From NCBI GenBank assembly GCA_036262835.1, contig DATAID010000076.1, forward strand, positions 1-64,000: 64,000 bases of DNA, read 5' to 3'. Position 1 is the stretch's first letter; every line of letters begins with the position of its first letter. Positions 19,344 to 27,702 of the stretch are shown one piece after another. Source of the stretch: RBG-16-66-20 sp036262835 (lineage in GTDB: Bacteria; Pseudomonadota; Gammaproteobacteria; Burkholderiales; SG8-39). Position numbers and translations under genes: made by a program. The notes beneath the pieces were generated by a model. It was not told where the DNA came from and did not search any database. It worked only from the letters and a program-made list of their open reading frames with translations.

Positions 19344-20393
19344 ATGAAATCCTACAAGATCGCCGCCATTCCCGGCGACGGCATCGGAAAAGAGGTCATT
19401 GCGGCCGGCCTGGACGTTCTTCTCTTCCTTGCCGAAAAAGAAAGCTTCAAGCTCGAGGTCGAGACCTTCGACTGGAGCTCCGAGCGCTACAAGAAGACCG
19501 GCGCCTACATCCCCGAGGGCGGGCTGGAGAAGCTGAAGCCCTTCGACGCGATCTTCTTCGGCGCGGTCGGCGCGCCCGACGTGCCGGACCACATCTCGCT
19601 CTGGGGCCTGCGCCTGCCGATCTGCCAGGGGTTCGACCAGTACGCGAACGTGCGTCCTTCCCGGGTGCTGCCGGGGGTCACGTCCAGGCTAAAGGATGGC
19701 GACAAGATCGACTGGGTGATCATCCGCGAGAACTCGGAAGGCGAGTATTCGGGCTCGGGCGGCCGCGTGCACAAGGGACTCCCCGAAGAGATCGCCACCG
19801 AGACCTCCGTCTTCACTCGCACCGGCGTCGAGCGCATTCATCGCTTTGCCTTCAACCTTGCACGATCAAGGAAACGAAAACAACTGACGCTCGTTACTAA
19901 ATCGAACGCCCAGCGCCACGGCATGGTGCTCTGGGACGAGATCTTCTACGAAGTCGCGAAGCACTTTCCCGACGTGAAGACCGACCGCATCCTGGTCGAC
20001 GCGATGACGACCCGCATGGTGCTGAACCCCGGGTCGCTCGACACCATCGTCGCCTCGAACCTGCACGCCGACATCCTTTCCGACCTTGCCGCGGCGCTCT
20101 CGGGGTCGCTCGGCATCGCGCCCACCGCGAACCTGAACCCGGAGCGCAAGTTTCCCTCGATGTTCGAGCCGATCCACGGCTCGGCCTTCGACATCACCGG
20201 CAAGGGCATCGCCAACCCGATCGCGACTTTCTGGACCGCCTCGATGATGCTCGAGCACTTGGGCGAACCGAAAGCCGCCGCGCGCCTCATGAAAGCGATC
20301 GAGCGCACGACCGAGGAGCAGGTCTTCACGCCCGATCTCGGCGGCGTTCACGACACCCGGGCGGTGACGAACGCCGTGAAGCGAGCGTTATGA
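19344..20393 (+). CDS. Second tartrate dehydrogenase-like paralogue
   Basis: A 349-residue homologue of the gene at 17137. It shows IPGDGIGKEV, VIIRENSEGEYSGSGGR, VTKSNAQ, NLHADILSDLAA and HGSAFDITG. The substrate loop differs from the first copy (SGSGGR for GGIGGR; WGLRLPI for WGLLINF), so the two probably act on different alpha-hydroxy acids. The pattern again fits TtuC-type enzymes better than LeuB or Icd. Its stop overlaps the acyltransferase start (ATGA), so it heads a two-gene unit. Confidence 0.8.
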   Translation: MKSYKIAAIPGDGIGKEVIAAGLDVLLFLAEKESFKLEVETFDWSSERYKKTGAYIPEGGLEKLKPFDAIFFGAVGAPDVPDHISLWGLRLPICQGFDQYANVRPSRVLPGVTSRLKDGDKIDWVIIRENSEGEYSGSGGRVHKGLPEEIATETSVFTRTGVERIHRFAFNLARSRKRKQLTLVTKSNAQRHGMVLWDEIFYEVAKHFPDVKTDRILVDAMTTRMVLNPGSLDTIVASNLHADILSDLAAALSGSLGIAPTANLNPERKFPSMFEPIHGSAFDITGKGIANPIATFWTASMMLEHLGEPKAAARLMKAIERTTEEQVFTPDLGGVHDTRAVTNAVKRAL

Positions 20394-21793
20394 CCGAGGC
20401 GGTCTCGGTCCCTTTCTGGCTCTTCGTCATCCTCGCCGCGCTCGCCTTGTGGGCGGCGTACGAAAAGTTGCTGCTGCCGGCGGTGCACTGGTATGTCGCC
20501 AACCGCGCCAATCTGGTCATCGATGAAGTCTCCAAGCGCCTGCGCATCGGCATCCGGCCGTTCCAGCGCACCCGCCGCCAGGCGCTGATCGATCGGCTGC
20601 TCACCGACCCGAAAGTGCAAAAGGCCGCGGAGCAGCACGCCGAGAAGATGGGCGTGCCGGTCCTCACCTCGCTCAAGATCGTAGAAGGCTACGCGCGCGA
20701 GATCGTGCCCGCGTTCAATGCCTACCTCTACTTCAAGATCGGCTACTGGATCGGCCGGCGCGTGGCGCAGGCGCTCTACCGCGTGCGCCTGGGTTATGTC
20801 GATTCGGACGGCCTTTCCAGGGTCGAGTCGAACGCGACGGTGGTCTTCGTCATGAACCACCGCTCCAACATGGACTACGTGCTGGCGGGCTATCTCGCCG
20901 CAGACCAGACCGCGCTTTCCTACGCGGTCGGCGAATGGGCGCGCATCTGGCCGCTTTCGGCGCTCATCCGCGCGATGGGCGCCTATTTCGTGCGCCGCAA
21001 TTCCAAGGACGAGCTCTACCGGCGCGTACTCGAGCGCTATATCGCGATGGCGACCGAGGCCGGCGTGCCCCAGGCGGTGTTTCCGGAAGGCGGCCTCACG
21101 CGCGACGGCAAGATCCGCGAGCCGCGACTGGGCGTTCTCGACTACATGCTGCGCGGGTTCAGGCTCTCCGGCGAACGGGACCTGGTGTTCGTGCCGCTCG
21201 GCATCAACTATGACCGGGTGCTGGAGGATCGGACGCTGCTCCTCTCGATCGATCCAGAGGCGAAGAAGCCCGGACGCCTCGTCTCGCTCTGGCGCACGCT
21301 CGCTTTCGCCGGCCGCAACCTGCGGCTCATGCTGCGCAGCGAGTGGTTCCGCTTCGGGTACGCCTGCGTCAATTTCGGCTCGCCGGTCTCGATGAAGGCC
21401 TATTGCCGCGAGCGCGGCCTCGATTTCAAGGAGCTCTCGAGCGAGGATCGCAAGCGCGAGGTCGCCGCGCTCGGGCGCCATCTCATCGACACGGTCGGAA
21501 AGATCGTCCCCGTCGTGCCGGTTCCCCTCATCGCGTCGGTCCTCCTCGAGCAGAACAAGCCCATTTCCGAGCTCGAGCTGAAATCCTTCGTCGAGCAACG
21601 GGTGGAAAAGCTCGAAACGTCGGGCGCGCATGTCTACATCCCTCGTAAGGATCTCGACTACGCGATCCATGTGGGCCTGCGCATGCTGATGCTGCGCCGG
21701 CTGGTGGAGAGCGGCGACGGACTCTACAGCGCACGTTCCGGCGAAACCGCGGTCCTACGCTACTACGCGAACTCGATCGCGCACCTCACCTGA
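20390..21793 (+). CDS. PlsB-like glycerol-3-phosphate acyltransferase family protein
   Basis: A 467-residue protein with an N-terminal membrane helix (PFWLFVILAALALWAAY). The acyltransferase motif I is NHRSNMD near residue 162 (HX4D). RAMGAYFVRR and the FPEGG motif follow, resembling PlsB motifs II and III. The flanks of motif I (HRSNMDYVLAGY) are closer to PlsB than to PlsC. The product would be lysophosphatidate or a related lipid at the inner membrane. At 467 residues it is much shorter than E. coli PlsB (about 800), so this is a shorter, less studied subgroup. Coupled to the preceding dehydrogenase. Confidence 0.75.
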   Translation: MTEAVSVPFWLFVILAALALWAAYEKLLLPAVHWYVANRANLVIDEVSKRLRIGIRPFQRTRRQALIDRLLTDPKVQKAAEQHAEKMGVPVLTSLKIVEGYAREIVPAFNAYLYFKIGYWIGRRVAQALYRVRLGYVDSDGLSRVESNATVVFVMNHRSNMDYVLAGYLAADQTALSYAVGEWARIWPLSALIRAMGAYFVRRNSKDELYRRVLERYIAMATEAGVPQAVFPEGGLTRDGKIREPRLGVLDYMLRGFRLSGERDLVFVPLGINYDRVLEDRTLLLSIDPEAKKPGRLVSLWRTLAFAGRNLRLMLRSEWFRFGYACVNFGSPVSMKAYCRERGLDFKELSSEDRKREVAALGRHLIDTVGKIVPVVPVPLIASVLLEQNKPISELELKSFVEQRVEKLETSGAHVYIPRKDLDYAIHVGLRMLMLRRLVESGDGLYSARSGETAVLRYYANSIAHLT

Positions 21794-21803
21794 AGGAGGC
21801 GTC

Positions 21804-22271
21804 ATGCCCGTCAAAGCGGTTCCGGACGGCTACCAGGCCGTCACCCCCTATCTCATCGTGAAAAACGCCGCGCAGGCGCTCGATTTCTACAAGCGCGCGC
21901 TGGGGGCCCGGGAACGAATGCGGCTCGATGCGCCCGGGGGCAAGATCGGCCACGCCGAGATCGAGGTCGACGGCTCCTGCGTCATGCTCGCCGACGAGAA
22001 TGCGGAGATGGGCCATGTCGGCCCGCAGACGATCGGCGGGACGCCGGTGAGCCTGCACCTCTATGTCAAGGACGTCGACACGCGCTTCAAGCAGGCGATC
22101 GAGGCGGGCGGCGTGGAGAAAAGAGCGGTCGAAGACCAGTTCTACGGCGACCGCTCGGGCACCTTCGAGGACCCGTACGGGCACCTCTGGCACCTCGCGA
22201 GCCACAAGGAAGATGTTTCGCCCGAGGAGATCAGGAAGCGCGCGGAGGCGCTCTTCGGCAGGAAAAAGTAA
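21804..22271 (+). CDS. VOC-superfamily protein, PhnB/glyoxalase-like
   Basis: A 155-residue protein of two beta-alpha-beta-beta-beta modules. PYLIVKNAAQALDFYKRALG is the standard opening, LYVKDVDTRFKQAIEAG starts the second module, and GDRSGTFEDPYGHLW closes it. Members bind a metal and act as glyoxalases, dioxygenases or resistance proteins. The exact function cannot be deduced. A strong GAAGGAGG ribosome-binding site precedes the ATG, 10 bases after the acyltransferase stop. Confidence 0.85.
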   Translation: MPVKAVPDGYQAVTPYLIVKNAAQALDFYKRALGARERMRLDAPGGKIGHAEIEVDGSCVMLADENAEMGHVGPQTIGGTPVSLHLYVKDVDTRFKQAIEAGGVEKRAVEDQFYGDRSGTFEDPYGHLWHLASHKEDVSPEEIRKRAEALFGRKK

Positions 22272-22279
22272 AACCCGGA

Positions 22280-22297
22280 TTCCCGCGTTCGCGGGAA
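22280..22297. repeat. Small palindrome between convergent genes (REP-like or terminator stem)
   Basis: TTCCCGC and GCGGGAA form a 7-bp stem around GTTC. The core (attcccgcgttcgcgggaa) resembles short REP-like palindromes found dispersed in many Proteobacteria. It sits between two converging genes. No T-tract follows, and I saw no second copy in this window. Confidence 0.4.
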
Positions 22298-22310
22298 GGA
22301 CGGCGGGCCG

Positions 22311-22661
22311 CTAGCGGTTCCAGTTCCGGTTCGCTTCCATCACGTCCCGGTTGATCTGCTCGCGGCGCTGCTGCCAGTTCGGATCGAGGTCCCGGCGCGC
22401 GCGCTCCTCGCGGTACTGCTGGCGGGCCTGGTCGCGCGTCATCTGGCCGTTCTGGACCTGCTCGCGCAGGCGCTGGCGGTCTTCCCAGGTCATGCGCCGC
22501 TCCGGCGGCGGCATCTGACGCTGCATCTGCCGCTGCATGTGGCGGTCGCCTCCGCCCCCGTGCCCCCCATGCCGGCCGCCCGGCTGGGCGAGCGCGCCCC
22601 CCGCCGCAAGGGCGGTGGCCAAGCCGAGCAAAAGCAGCCGGAACTTCCTCATGCGACCCAT
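22311..22661 (-). CDS. Secreted Arg/Gln-rich small protein
   Basis: A 116-residue protein. The ATG at 22661 gives MGRMRKFR, a hydrophobic core and a cleavage site after ALA, a Sec signal peptide. The next 25 residues are Gly/His/Met/Gln-rich, and the rest is a charged helix (WEDRQRLREQVQ, MTRDQARQQYREERA) reminiscent of Spy/CpxP-like or metal-sensing periplasmic proteins, though the LTxxQ motifs are not clear. A longer frame beginning at 22742 lacks a signal peptide at its start and runs through the promoter region of ompR, so I rejected it. Confidence 0.65.
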   Translation of the reverse strand: MGRMRKFRLLLLGLATALAAGGALAQPGGRHGGHGGGGDRHMQRQMQRQMPPPERRMTWEDRQRLREQVQNGQMTRDQARQQYREERARRDLDPNWQQRREQINRDVMEANRNWNR

Positions 22662-22695
22662 GTTACGTCCCGAGAGCGCGCGGTCATATGCGATT

Positions 22696-22731
22696 TGTAA
22701 CAATATGTGTCTACTTCGGAGAGGGGTAACA
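22696..22731. promoter_or_regulatory. Possible OmpR-type boxes upstream of ompR
   Basis: GTAACA occurs twice as a direct repeat (22697 and 22726), and the first lies in the palindrome TTGTAACAA. TGTAACA followed by ATGTGTC resembles OmpR-binding half-sites. It lies in the divergent gap between the small secreted protein and ompR. Autoregulation is inference. Confidence 0.3.
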
Positions 22732-22774
22732 CGTTGTTTCATCGCGCCCCCTTCTCCCTCGTTAGGCTTTGACC

Positions 22775-23521
22775 ATGGCCGAGCTGAAAAAACGCATCCT
22801 CATCGTCGACGACGACCAGCGCCACCGGGACCTTGTGGTGCGCTACCTGAGCGAGCAGGGGTTCGAGGCGCGCGCGGTAGGCGACGCCGCCGGCATGGAC
22901 AAGCAGCTCTCGCGCGAGCGCTACGACCTCGTCGTGCTCGATCTCATGCTGCCGGGCGAGGACGGCCTCGCCATCTGCCGACGCCTGCGCTCCGACAGGA
23001 ACGCGCACAGCTCGGCGCCCGCCATCATCATGCTCACCGCCAAGGGCGACGACGTCGATCGCATCGTCGGCCTCGAGATGGGCGCGGACGACTACCTGCC
23101 CAAGCCCTTCAACCCGCGCGAGCTCGTCGCGAGAGTCAACGCCGTGCTGCGCCGGCGCCAGCCCGCCGGCCCGCCGGGCGCCCCGGCCGCCGACACGGAA
23201 GTGCACCGCTTCGGCGCTTTCGAGTTCAACCTCGCGACGAGGAGCCTGGCGAAGAGCGGCAAGCCTGTGGCCCTGACGACCGGCGAGTTCTCGGTGCTCA
23301 AGGTGCTTGTGCAGCACCCGCGCACCCCGCTCTCGCGCGACAAGCTGATGGAGCTCGCGCGCGGCCGCGAGTACGGCGTCTTCGACCGATCGATCGACGT
23401 GCAGATCTCGCGCCTGCGCAAGATCGTCGAGGACGACCACTCGCACCCGCGCTACATCCAGACCGTCTGGGGCTTCGGCTACGTGTTCGTGCCCGACGGC
23501 AACCCGCAGCCCGGACAATAG
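22775..23521 (+). CDS. ompR: OmpR-family response regulator
   Basis: A 248-residue response regulator. The receiver domain has the acidic pair VDDD, the phosphorylated Asp in VVLDLMLPGEDGL near residue 58, and the conserved Lys in LPKPFNPREL. The C-terminal winged helix ends in IQTVWGFGYVFVP. Sequence and the adjacent EnvZ-like kinase support OmpR proper, which controls porins by osmolarity or acid. The ATG at 22775 gives MAELKKRILIVDDD; a TTG two codons upstream is also possible. Confidence 0.9.
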   Translation: MAELKKRILIVDDDQRHRDLVVRYLSEQGFEARAVGDAAGMDKQLSRERYDLVVLDLMLPGEDGLAICRRLRSDRNAHSSAPAIIMLTAKGDDVDRIVGLEMGADDYLPKPFNPRELVARVNAVLRRRQPAGPPGAPAADTEVHRFGAFEFNLATRSLAKSGKPVALTTGEFSVLKVLVQHPRTPLSRDKLMELARGREYGVFDRSIDVQISRLRKIVEDDHSHPRYIQTVWGFGYVFVPDGNPQPGQ

Positions 23522-23533
23522 CGCCCGCCCGCT

Positions 23534-24808
23534 TTGAGCCTCTTTTCGCGCTCGTTCCTGCTGATCGCGCTGCTGATCCTCGCCTCGGCCGCCGCCACCT
23601 TCCAGCTCTACCGCCTCTACGAGCGCGAGCCGCGCGCGCGCGAGCTTGCGCAGCAGACCGTGAGCATCGTCAACCTGACGCGCTCGGCGCTCGTCAACGC
23701 CGACCCGATCCTGCGCCGCAACCTGCTCATCGAGCTGAACGAGAGCGAGGGCATTCGCCTTGCGCCGGTGACCGCGGGCGAGACGCTCGAGCCGCTGCCC
23801 GATGACCCGCTGTTCGACCTCGTGATCGCCCAGGTGAAGAACCGGCTCGGCCCGCAGACGCGCTTCGCCTACGCGCGCGACAAGGTGGAGGGTTTCTGGG
23901 TGAGCTTTCCGATCGACGTCGACGAATACTGGGTCATGCTGCCGCGCGAACGCTTCGAGGTGCGCTTCGGGCTTCAGTGGCTCGCCGCCGGCCTCGGTCT
24001 CCTCGCGCTCGCGCTGGCCGGCGCATGGCTCATCGCCTCGACGCTCAGCCGGCCGCTTGCCGCGATCGCCTCGGCGGCGCGCGAGGTCGGCCGCGGGCAG
24101 GCGCCCGCCCCGCTCGCCGAAACCGGCCCGCGCGAGATGCGCACGGTGTCGGTCGCCTTCAACAAGATGGCGGGCGATCTTTCCGCCATGGAGCGCGAGC
24201 GAGCGCTCGTGCTGGCCGGCATCTCGCACGACCTGCGCACGCCGCTCTCGCGCCTTCGCCTCGCGCTCGAGATGAGCGGCGCCGACCCCGCGACAGCCGA
24301 GGCGATGAGCGCGGACGTGGGCGAGATCGACGCGGTGATCGGCCAGTTCCTCGATTTCGCGCGGGGCGACGACGAGCCGCTCGCCGAGGGCGACCTCGAC
24401 GCGCTCGTCGCTGAGGTGGTCGAAGGCTATCGCCGGCGCGACAAGGACATCGTCTTTCGCGCCGGCGCGCCCCGCCCCTCGCGCTTCGCGCCGCAAGCCG
24501 TCAGGCGCGCGGTCGCGAACCTCATCGACAACGCGCTACGCTACGCGCGCGAGCCGCTGGAGGTCGCGACGCGCCGCGGCGGCGAGCGCACCGTGATCGA
24601 GGTCATGGACCGCGGCCCCGGCATCCCGCCCGAGCATGCCGAGCGCCTGAAGCGCCCGTTCACGCGCATGGACGAGGCCCGAAGCGGCGCGGGCGGCGCC
24701 GGCCTCGGGCTCGCGATCGTGGAGCGCGTCGCGCGCGCCCACGGCGGGAAACTGGAATTGCTGCCGCGCGAAGGCGGCGGCCTCGTCGCCCGAATGACCC
24801 TTGCCTGA
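23534..24808 (+). CDS. envZ: EnvZ-like sensor histidine kinase
   Basis: A 424-residue inner-membrane kinase starting at TTG 23534. It has TM1 at about 6-25, a periplasmic domain of about 125 residues, TM2 near 155-175, then HAMP (STLSRPLAAIASAAREVGRG). The phospho-His is in LAGISHDLRTPLSRLR near 234. The ATP-binding domain has the N-box NLIDNALRYA, the G1 box MDRGPGIP and the G2 box GGAGLGLAIV. It phosphorylates OmpR. It begins 12 bases after ompR in the same operon. Confidence 0.92.
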   Translation: MSLFSRSFLLIALLILASAAATFQLYRLYEREPRARELAQQTVSIVNLTRSALVNADPILRRNLLIELNESEGIRLAPVTAGETLEPLPDDPLFDLVIAQVKNRLGPQTRFAYARDKVEGFWVSFPIDVDEYWVMLPRERFEVRFGLQWLAAGLGLLALALAGAWLIASTLSRPLAAIASAAREVGRGQAPAPLAETGPREMRTVSVAFNKMAGDLSAMERERALVLAGISHDLRTPLSRLRLALEMSGADPATAEAMSADVGEIDAVIGQFLDFARGDDEPLAEGDLDALVAEVVEGYRRRDKDIVFRAGAPRPSRFAPQAVRRAVANLIDNALRYAREPLEVATRRGGERTVIEVMDRGPGIPPEHAERLKRPFTRMDEARSGAGGAGLGLAIVERVARAHGGKLELLPREGGGLVARMTLA

Positions 24809-24819
24809 AGGAGAACACG

Positions 24820-25314
24820 ATGAATTCCGAAGAACTGCGCGCAATGCAGAAGCCTTTCAAGGACAAGTACCGCAGCGAGCCGGAGGCGGCGCACATCACG
24901 CTGCACGCGCAAGGCCGCATCGGCGAAGGCCTCACCTGCAAGGTCGAGACCGGCAAGGCGCTCGTCGCCGCCGGCCTGCACCCGGCCACCGGCGGCAGCG
25001 GAACCGCCGCCTGCTCGGGCGACATGCTGCTCGAGGCGCTCGTCGCCTGCGCGGGCGTGACGCTCAACTCGGTCGCCACCGCGCTCGGCATCACGCTGCG
25101 AGACGCGACCATCCACGCCGAGGGCGACCTCGATTTCCGCGGCACGCTCGGCGTCGACAAGGCGGCGCCGGTCGGCTTTCGCGCCATCCGCCTGATGTTC
25201 GACCTCGATACCGACGCGCCGCCCGAGCAGATCGCCAAGCTGCTCGAGTTGACCGAGCGCTACTGCGTCGTCTACCAGACGCTGCGCAACCCGCCGCCGA
25301 TCGAGGTCGACTGA
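24820..25314 (+). CDS. OsmC family protein
   Basis: A 164-residue OsmC/Ohr-superfamily protein. The two conserved cysteines are in CSGDMLLEAL and VACAGVTL, with the second on the central helix. Family members reduce organic or fatty-acid hydroperoxides through a dithiol mechanism. The longer N-terminus and ALGITLRDATIHAEGDLDFRG differ from classical Ohr and match the general OsmC/YhfA type. An AAGGAG ribosome-binding site precedes the ATG. It lies 11 bases after envZ and may be read from the same message. Confidence 0.88.
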   Translation: MNSEELRAMQKPFKDKYRSEPEAAHITLHAQGRIGEGLTCKVETGKALVAAGLHPATGGSGTAACSGDMLLEALVACAGVTLNSVATALGITLRDATIHAEGDLDFRGTLGVDKAAPVGFRAIRLMFDLDTDAPPEQIAKLLELTERYCVVYQTLRNPPPIEVD

Positions 25315-25318
25315 GCGC

Positions 25319-25825
25319 TCAGTCGAGCGGATAGCGCTGCACGACCTCGTAGTTCGAGCCTTTCGCGGAAAGGCGAGAGCGCACCAACACCACCTCGTCG
25401 ACCGGCCAGGCAACTTTGGGTAGTTCCGGGATCAGGTTGGGAACGCGCGCCTTCCGAATCAGCGTGATGTGAGCGGCGAATTCGCGCTTTTCCTGCCTGA
25501 ATTCGTTTTTCTCCAGGAATCCGGACAAGGAAACAACAAGACGCCGCATTTCACGAGGCATCTCCCGAGGCCCCACCCAGACGATCTGATTGTGTTTCCA
25601 GTAGCGGGCTGCATCGACTGGAAGCGAGTGTCTTTTGCCGCTTAACGTGACCTGCTGAAGTAACGGCAAACGCTTTTCTTCAATCTCCCCGAGAAACGCG
25701 AGCGTCAGATGGATCGTCTCCGGGCGCGTGACGCGGCCGCCGCTCGAGCGGTGCACCTCGCTTGCCCAGGCGTGCAGCGCCTCGGCCGCGTCGCGGGGCG
25801 GCCAGAGCGCGAAAAAGAGCCGCAA
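25319..25825 (-). CDS. thpR: RNA 2',3'-cyclic phosphodiesterase ThpR (2H phosphoesterase)
   Basis: A 168-residue 2H-family enzyme. It opens RLFFALWPP and has two HxTL catalytic motifs, HLTLAF near residue 39 and HITLIRK near residue 120. Family members open 2',3'-cyclic phosphates on RNA ends, and older literature calls them 2'-5' RNA ligases. The gene is convergent with the OsmC gene (4-base gap), and its start lies 1 base after the next gene's stop, so it is probably co-transcribed with the PaiB-like gene. Confidence 0.92.
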   Translation of the reverse strand: MRLFFALWPPRDAAEALHAWASEVHRSSGGRVTRPETIHLTLAFLGEIEEKRLPLLQQVTLSGKRHSLPVDAARYWKHNQIVWVGPREMPREMRRLVVSLSGFLEKNEFRQEKREFAAHITLIRKARVPNLIPELPKVAWPVDEVVLVRSRLSAKGSNYEVVQRYPLD

Positions 25826-25826
25826 T

Positions 25827-26444
25827 CTAGTCGGCCACGAAGTGCTTGCGCGTGAGCGCGGCGAGCGCGCGCTCGGCGGAGTCCTGCGACTTGTCGAGCT
25901 CGGCCGCGATCAGCTCCATCTCGCGCCGGCTGCGGTTCTGCGAGAGCTTCCAGCGCGCCTCGATCCTCGCGACCGGGATGGAGAAGTTGACGATGCCCTC
26001 GAGCATCTTCGTCACGTACTCCTCGCGTAGCGCGTCGAATTTCGGCAGCCACTGCGGGTCGAGCGACTCGACCAGCCGGCGCTGCGAGGCATGCTTGTCT
26101 TTTCGCGCCTCGTGGATCCGGGGAATGCCGTACGCGTGCACGGCGGCGTAGTTCCACGTCGGCACGCGCTCTTTTTCCTCGTACCATCGCGGCGAGATGT
26201 AGGCGTGCGGGCCGGTGAAAATGAGGAGCACCTCGTCGTCGAAGAACTCCTTCCACTGCGGATTGTTCTTCGCCATGTGCATGTCGACGACGATTTGCCC
26301 GCCCTGCTCGTGGACCGTGACCGGCAGGTGCGAAGCGTGCAGCGTGCCGCCCGTCCCGGTGACGAGCGCGGGAAAGTTGTGGGCGCGCATGAAGGCGACA
26401 ACTTCGGCGCGATTCTCAGGCTGGTTGTAGGGAGGCGAGTACAT
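25827..26444 (-). CDS. PaiB-like FMN-binding protein
   Basis: A 205-residue protein of the PaiB family, a split-barrel FMN-binding fold. The family start (MYSPPYNQ) is present, followed by HASHLPV and a conserved TGPHAYISPRWY segment near residue 78, then PTWNYAAVHAYG. PaiB was described as a negative regulator of sporulation and protease genes in Bacillus, but proteobacterial members lack a known role. Heme or flavin binding is possible from the fold. It ends one base before thpR and starts 9 bases after the ispF stop. Confidence 0.88.
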   Translation of the reverse strand: MYSPPYNQPENRAEVVAFMRAHNFPALVTGTGGTLHASHLPVTVHEQGGQIVVDMHMAKNNPQWKEFFDDEVLLIFTGPHAYISPRWYEEKERVPTWNYAAVHAYGIPRIHEARKDKHASQRRLVESLDPQWLPKFDALREEYVTKMLEGIVNFSIPVARIEARWKLSQNRSRREMELIAAELDKSQDSAERALAALTRKHFVAD

Positions 26445-26453
26445 GCCTGTGTC

Positions 26454-26945
26454 CTAGACTCCGTCCGACTGGGGCGGCCGGTCGAGGAGCGCGATCGCCT
26501 GGGCGGCGATGCCTTCGCCCCGCCCCGTATAGCCCAGGCCTTCGGTCGTCGTCGCCTTGAGGTTGACCTGGGAAGGGTTGAGCCCGAGGTCGGCGGCGAT
26601 GTTGCCGATCATCTTGGGCACGTGCGGCGACATGCGCGGCGCCTCGGCGATGATGGTGGCATCGACGTTGACGATCCGGTAGCCGGCAAGCCCCACTTTC
26701 TTCGCCACCGACCTGAGCAGCTCGCGGCTGTCGATGTCGGAATACTTCGGATCGCTGTCCGGGAAGTGCATGCCGATGTCCCCGAGCGCCGCCGCGCCGA
26801 GGAGCGCGTCGCAGATTGCGTGCAGCAGCACGTCGGCGTCCGAATGGCCGGCGAGGCCCTTGGCGTGCGGAATCTCGACGCCGCCCATCACCAGCCGGCG
26901 GCCGGCGACGAGCGCGTGCACATCGAAGCCCTGGCCGATTCTCAT
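26454..26945 (-). CDS. ispF: 2-C-methyl-D-erythritol 2,4-cyclodiphosphate synthase
   Basis: A 163-residue trimeric MEP-pathway enzyme of standard length. The zinc site is DVHAL at the N-terminus plus the conserved His in LAGHSDADVLLHAICDA near residue 35. The substrate loops IGMHFPDSD and KATTTEGLGYTGRGEGI are complete. It cyclises CDP-methylerythritol phosphate with loss of CMP. The ATG overlaps the ispD stop (ATGA), so the two successive-step enzymes are coupled. Confidence 0.97.
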   Translation of the reverse strand: MRIGQGFDVHALVAGRRLVMGGVEIPHAKGLAGHSDADVLLHAICDALLGAAALGDIGMHFPDSDPKYSDIDSRELLRSVAKKVGLAGYRIVNVDATIIAEAPRMSPHVPKMIGNIAADLGLNPSQVNLKATTTEGLGYTGRGEGIAAQAIALLDRPPQSDGV

Positions 26946-27685
26946 CTTCTGGACAGGATCGCTTCGGCGATCGAAAGATCTTCGGGGTAGGTCACCTTGA
27001 TGTTCTCGCGCGAGCCGAGCACCAGGCGCGGCCGCAGTCCCATCTGCTCGACCGCCGAGGCCTCGTCGGTGACCGCGGACTTGGCGCCTTTCAGCGCCTG
27101 CAACAGCAGCCCGCAGCGAAACATCTGCGGCGTCTGCGCAAGCCAGAGCTGCGAGCGGTCCTCGGTGCCGGAGATGCGCTGCAGGCCGCCCTCGTCCTTG
27201 CCGACCCGCTTCACCGTGTCGGCGACCGGCAGCGCGAGGACGCCGCCGATCCGGTCCGACCCCGTCTCCGAAATCAGGCGCTGCACATCCTGCGGCGGCA
27301 CGCACGGACGCGCCGCGTCGTGCACCAGCATCCAGTCATCCGCTTCCACTGCCGCCATCGCCGCCACCATGCCGTTGTAGACCGAATCACGGCGCGATTC
27401 TCCGCCGCAATAAAGCGGCTCAATCCGCTCGCCGAGCACGCCCCACTCGATGCGCCCGAACTGCTCGTCGCCGGGCGCGAGCACCACGAACACGCTCTCG
27501 ACCGGCGCCACGCACAGCGCCCTGACCGCGTGCCAGAGCATCGGCTTCCCGGCGAGCGCCAGGTACTGCTTCGGTGCTTCCCCGGAATTCGTGCCGCCCA
27601 ACCTCGTGCCCGCTCCCGCGGCGGGAATCAGCGCATGACAGGCCAATTCGAAAACTTTCGTGTTTTCAGCGCCGTATAATGTCAT
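26942..27685 (-). CDS. ispD: 2-C-methyl-D-erythritol 4-phosphate cytidylyltransferase
   Basis: An MEP-pathway enzyme that makes CDP-methylerythritol. The nucleotide-binding loop ALIPAAGAGTRLGG is followed by PKQYLALAGKPML, VHDAARPCV near the centre, and TPQMFR and DEASAVEQMG near the end, all family hallmarks. The ATG at 27685 gives 247 residues but adds 13 without family counterpart. A TTG at 27646 gives the conventional start (ACHALIPAAG) and avoids the mfd -10 element, so the true start may be there. It is divergent from mfd. Confidence 0.95.
   Translation of the reverse strand: MTLYGAENTKVFELACHALIPAAGAGTRLGGTNSGEAPKQYLALAGKPMLWHAVRALCVAPVESVFVVLAPGDEQFGRIEWGVLGERIEPLYCGGESRRDSVYNGMVAAMAAVEADDWMLVHDAARPCVPPQDVQRLISETGSDRIGGVLALPVADTVKRVGKDEGGLQRISGTEDRSQLWLAQTPQMFRCGLLLQALKGAKSAVTDEASAVEQMGLRPRLVLGSRENIKVTYPEDLSIAEAILSRR
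27675..27680 (+). promoter_or_regulatory. -10 element of mfd
   Basis: A perfect TATAAT. A start near 27687 leaves a leader of about 16 bases to the mfd ATG at 27703, and argues against the alternative ATG at 27679, which overlaps the hexamer. No good -35 is visible. Confidence 0.45.
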
Positions 27686-27702
27686 GGCAGGTTTTTTCTG
27701 TC

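Noticed and set aside
22662..22742. Longer N-terminus for the small Arg/Gln-rich protein
   Set aside because: It would run through the ompR regulatory region and bury the signal peptide inside the protein.
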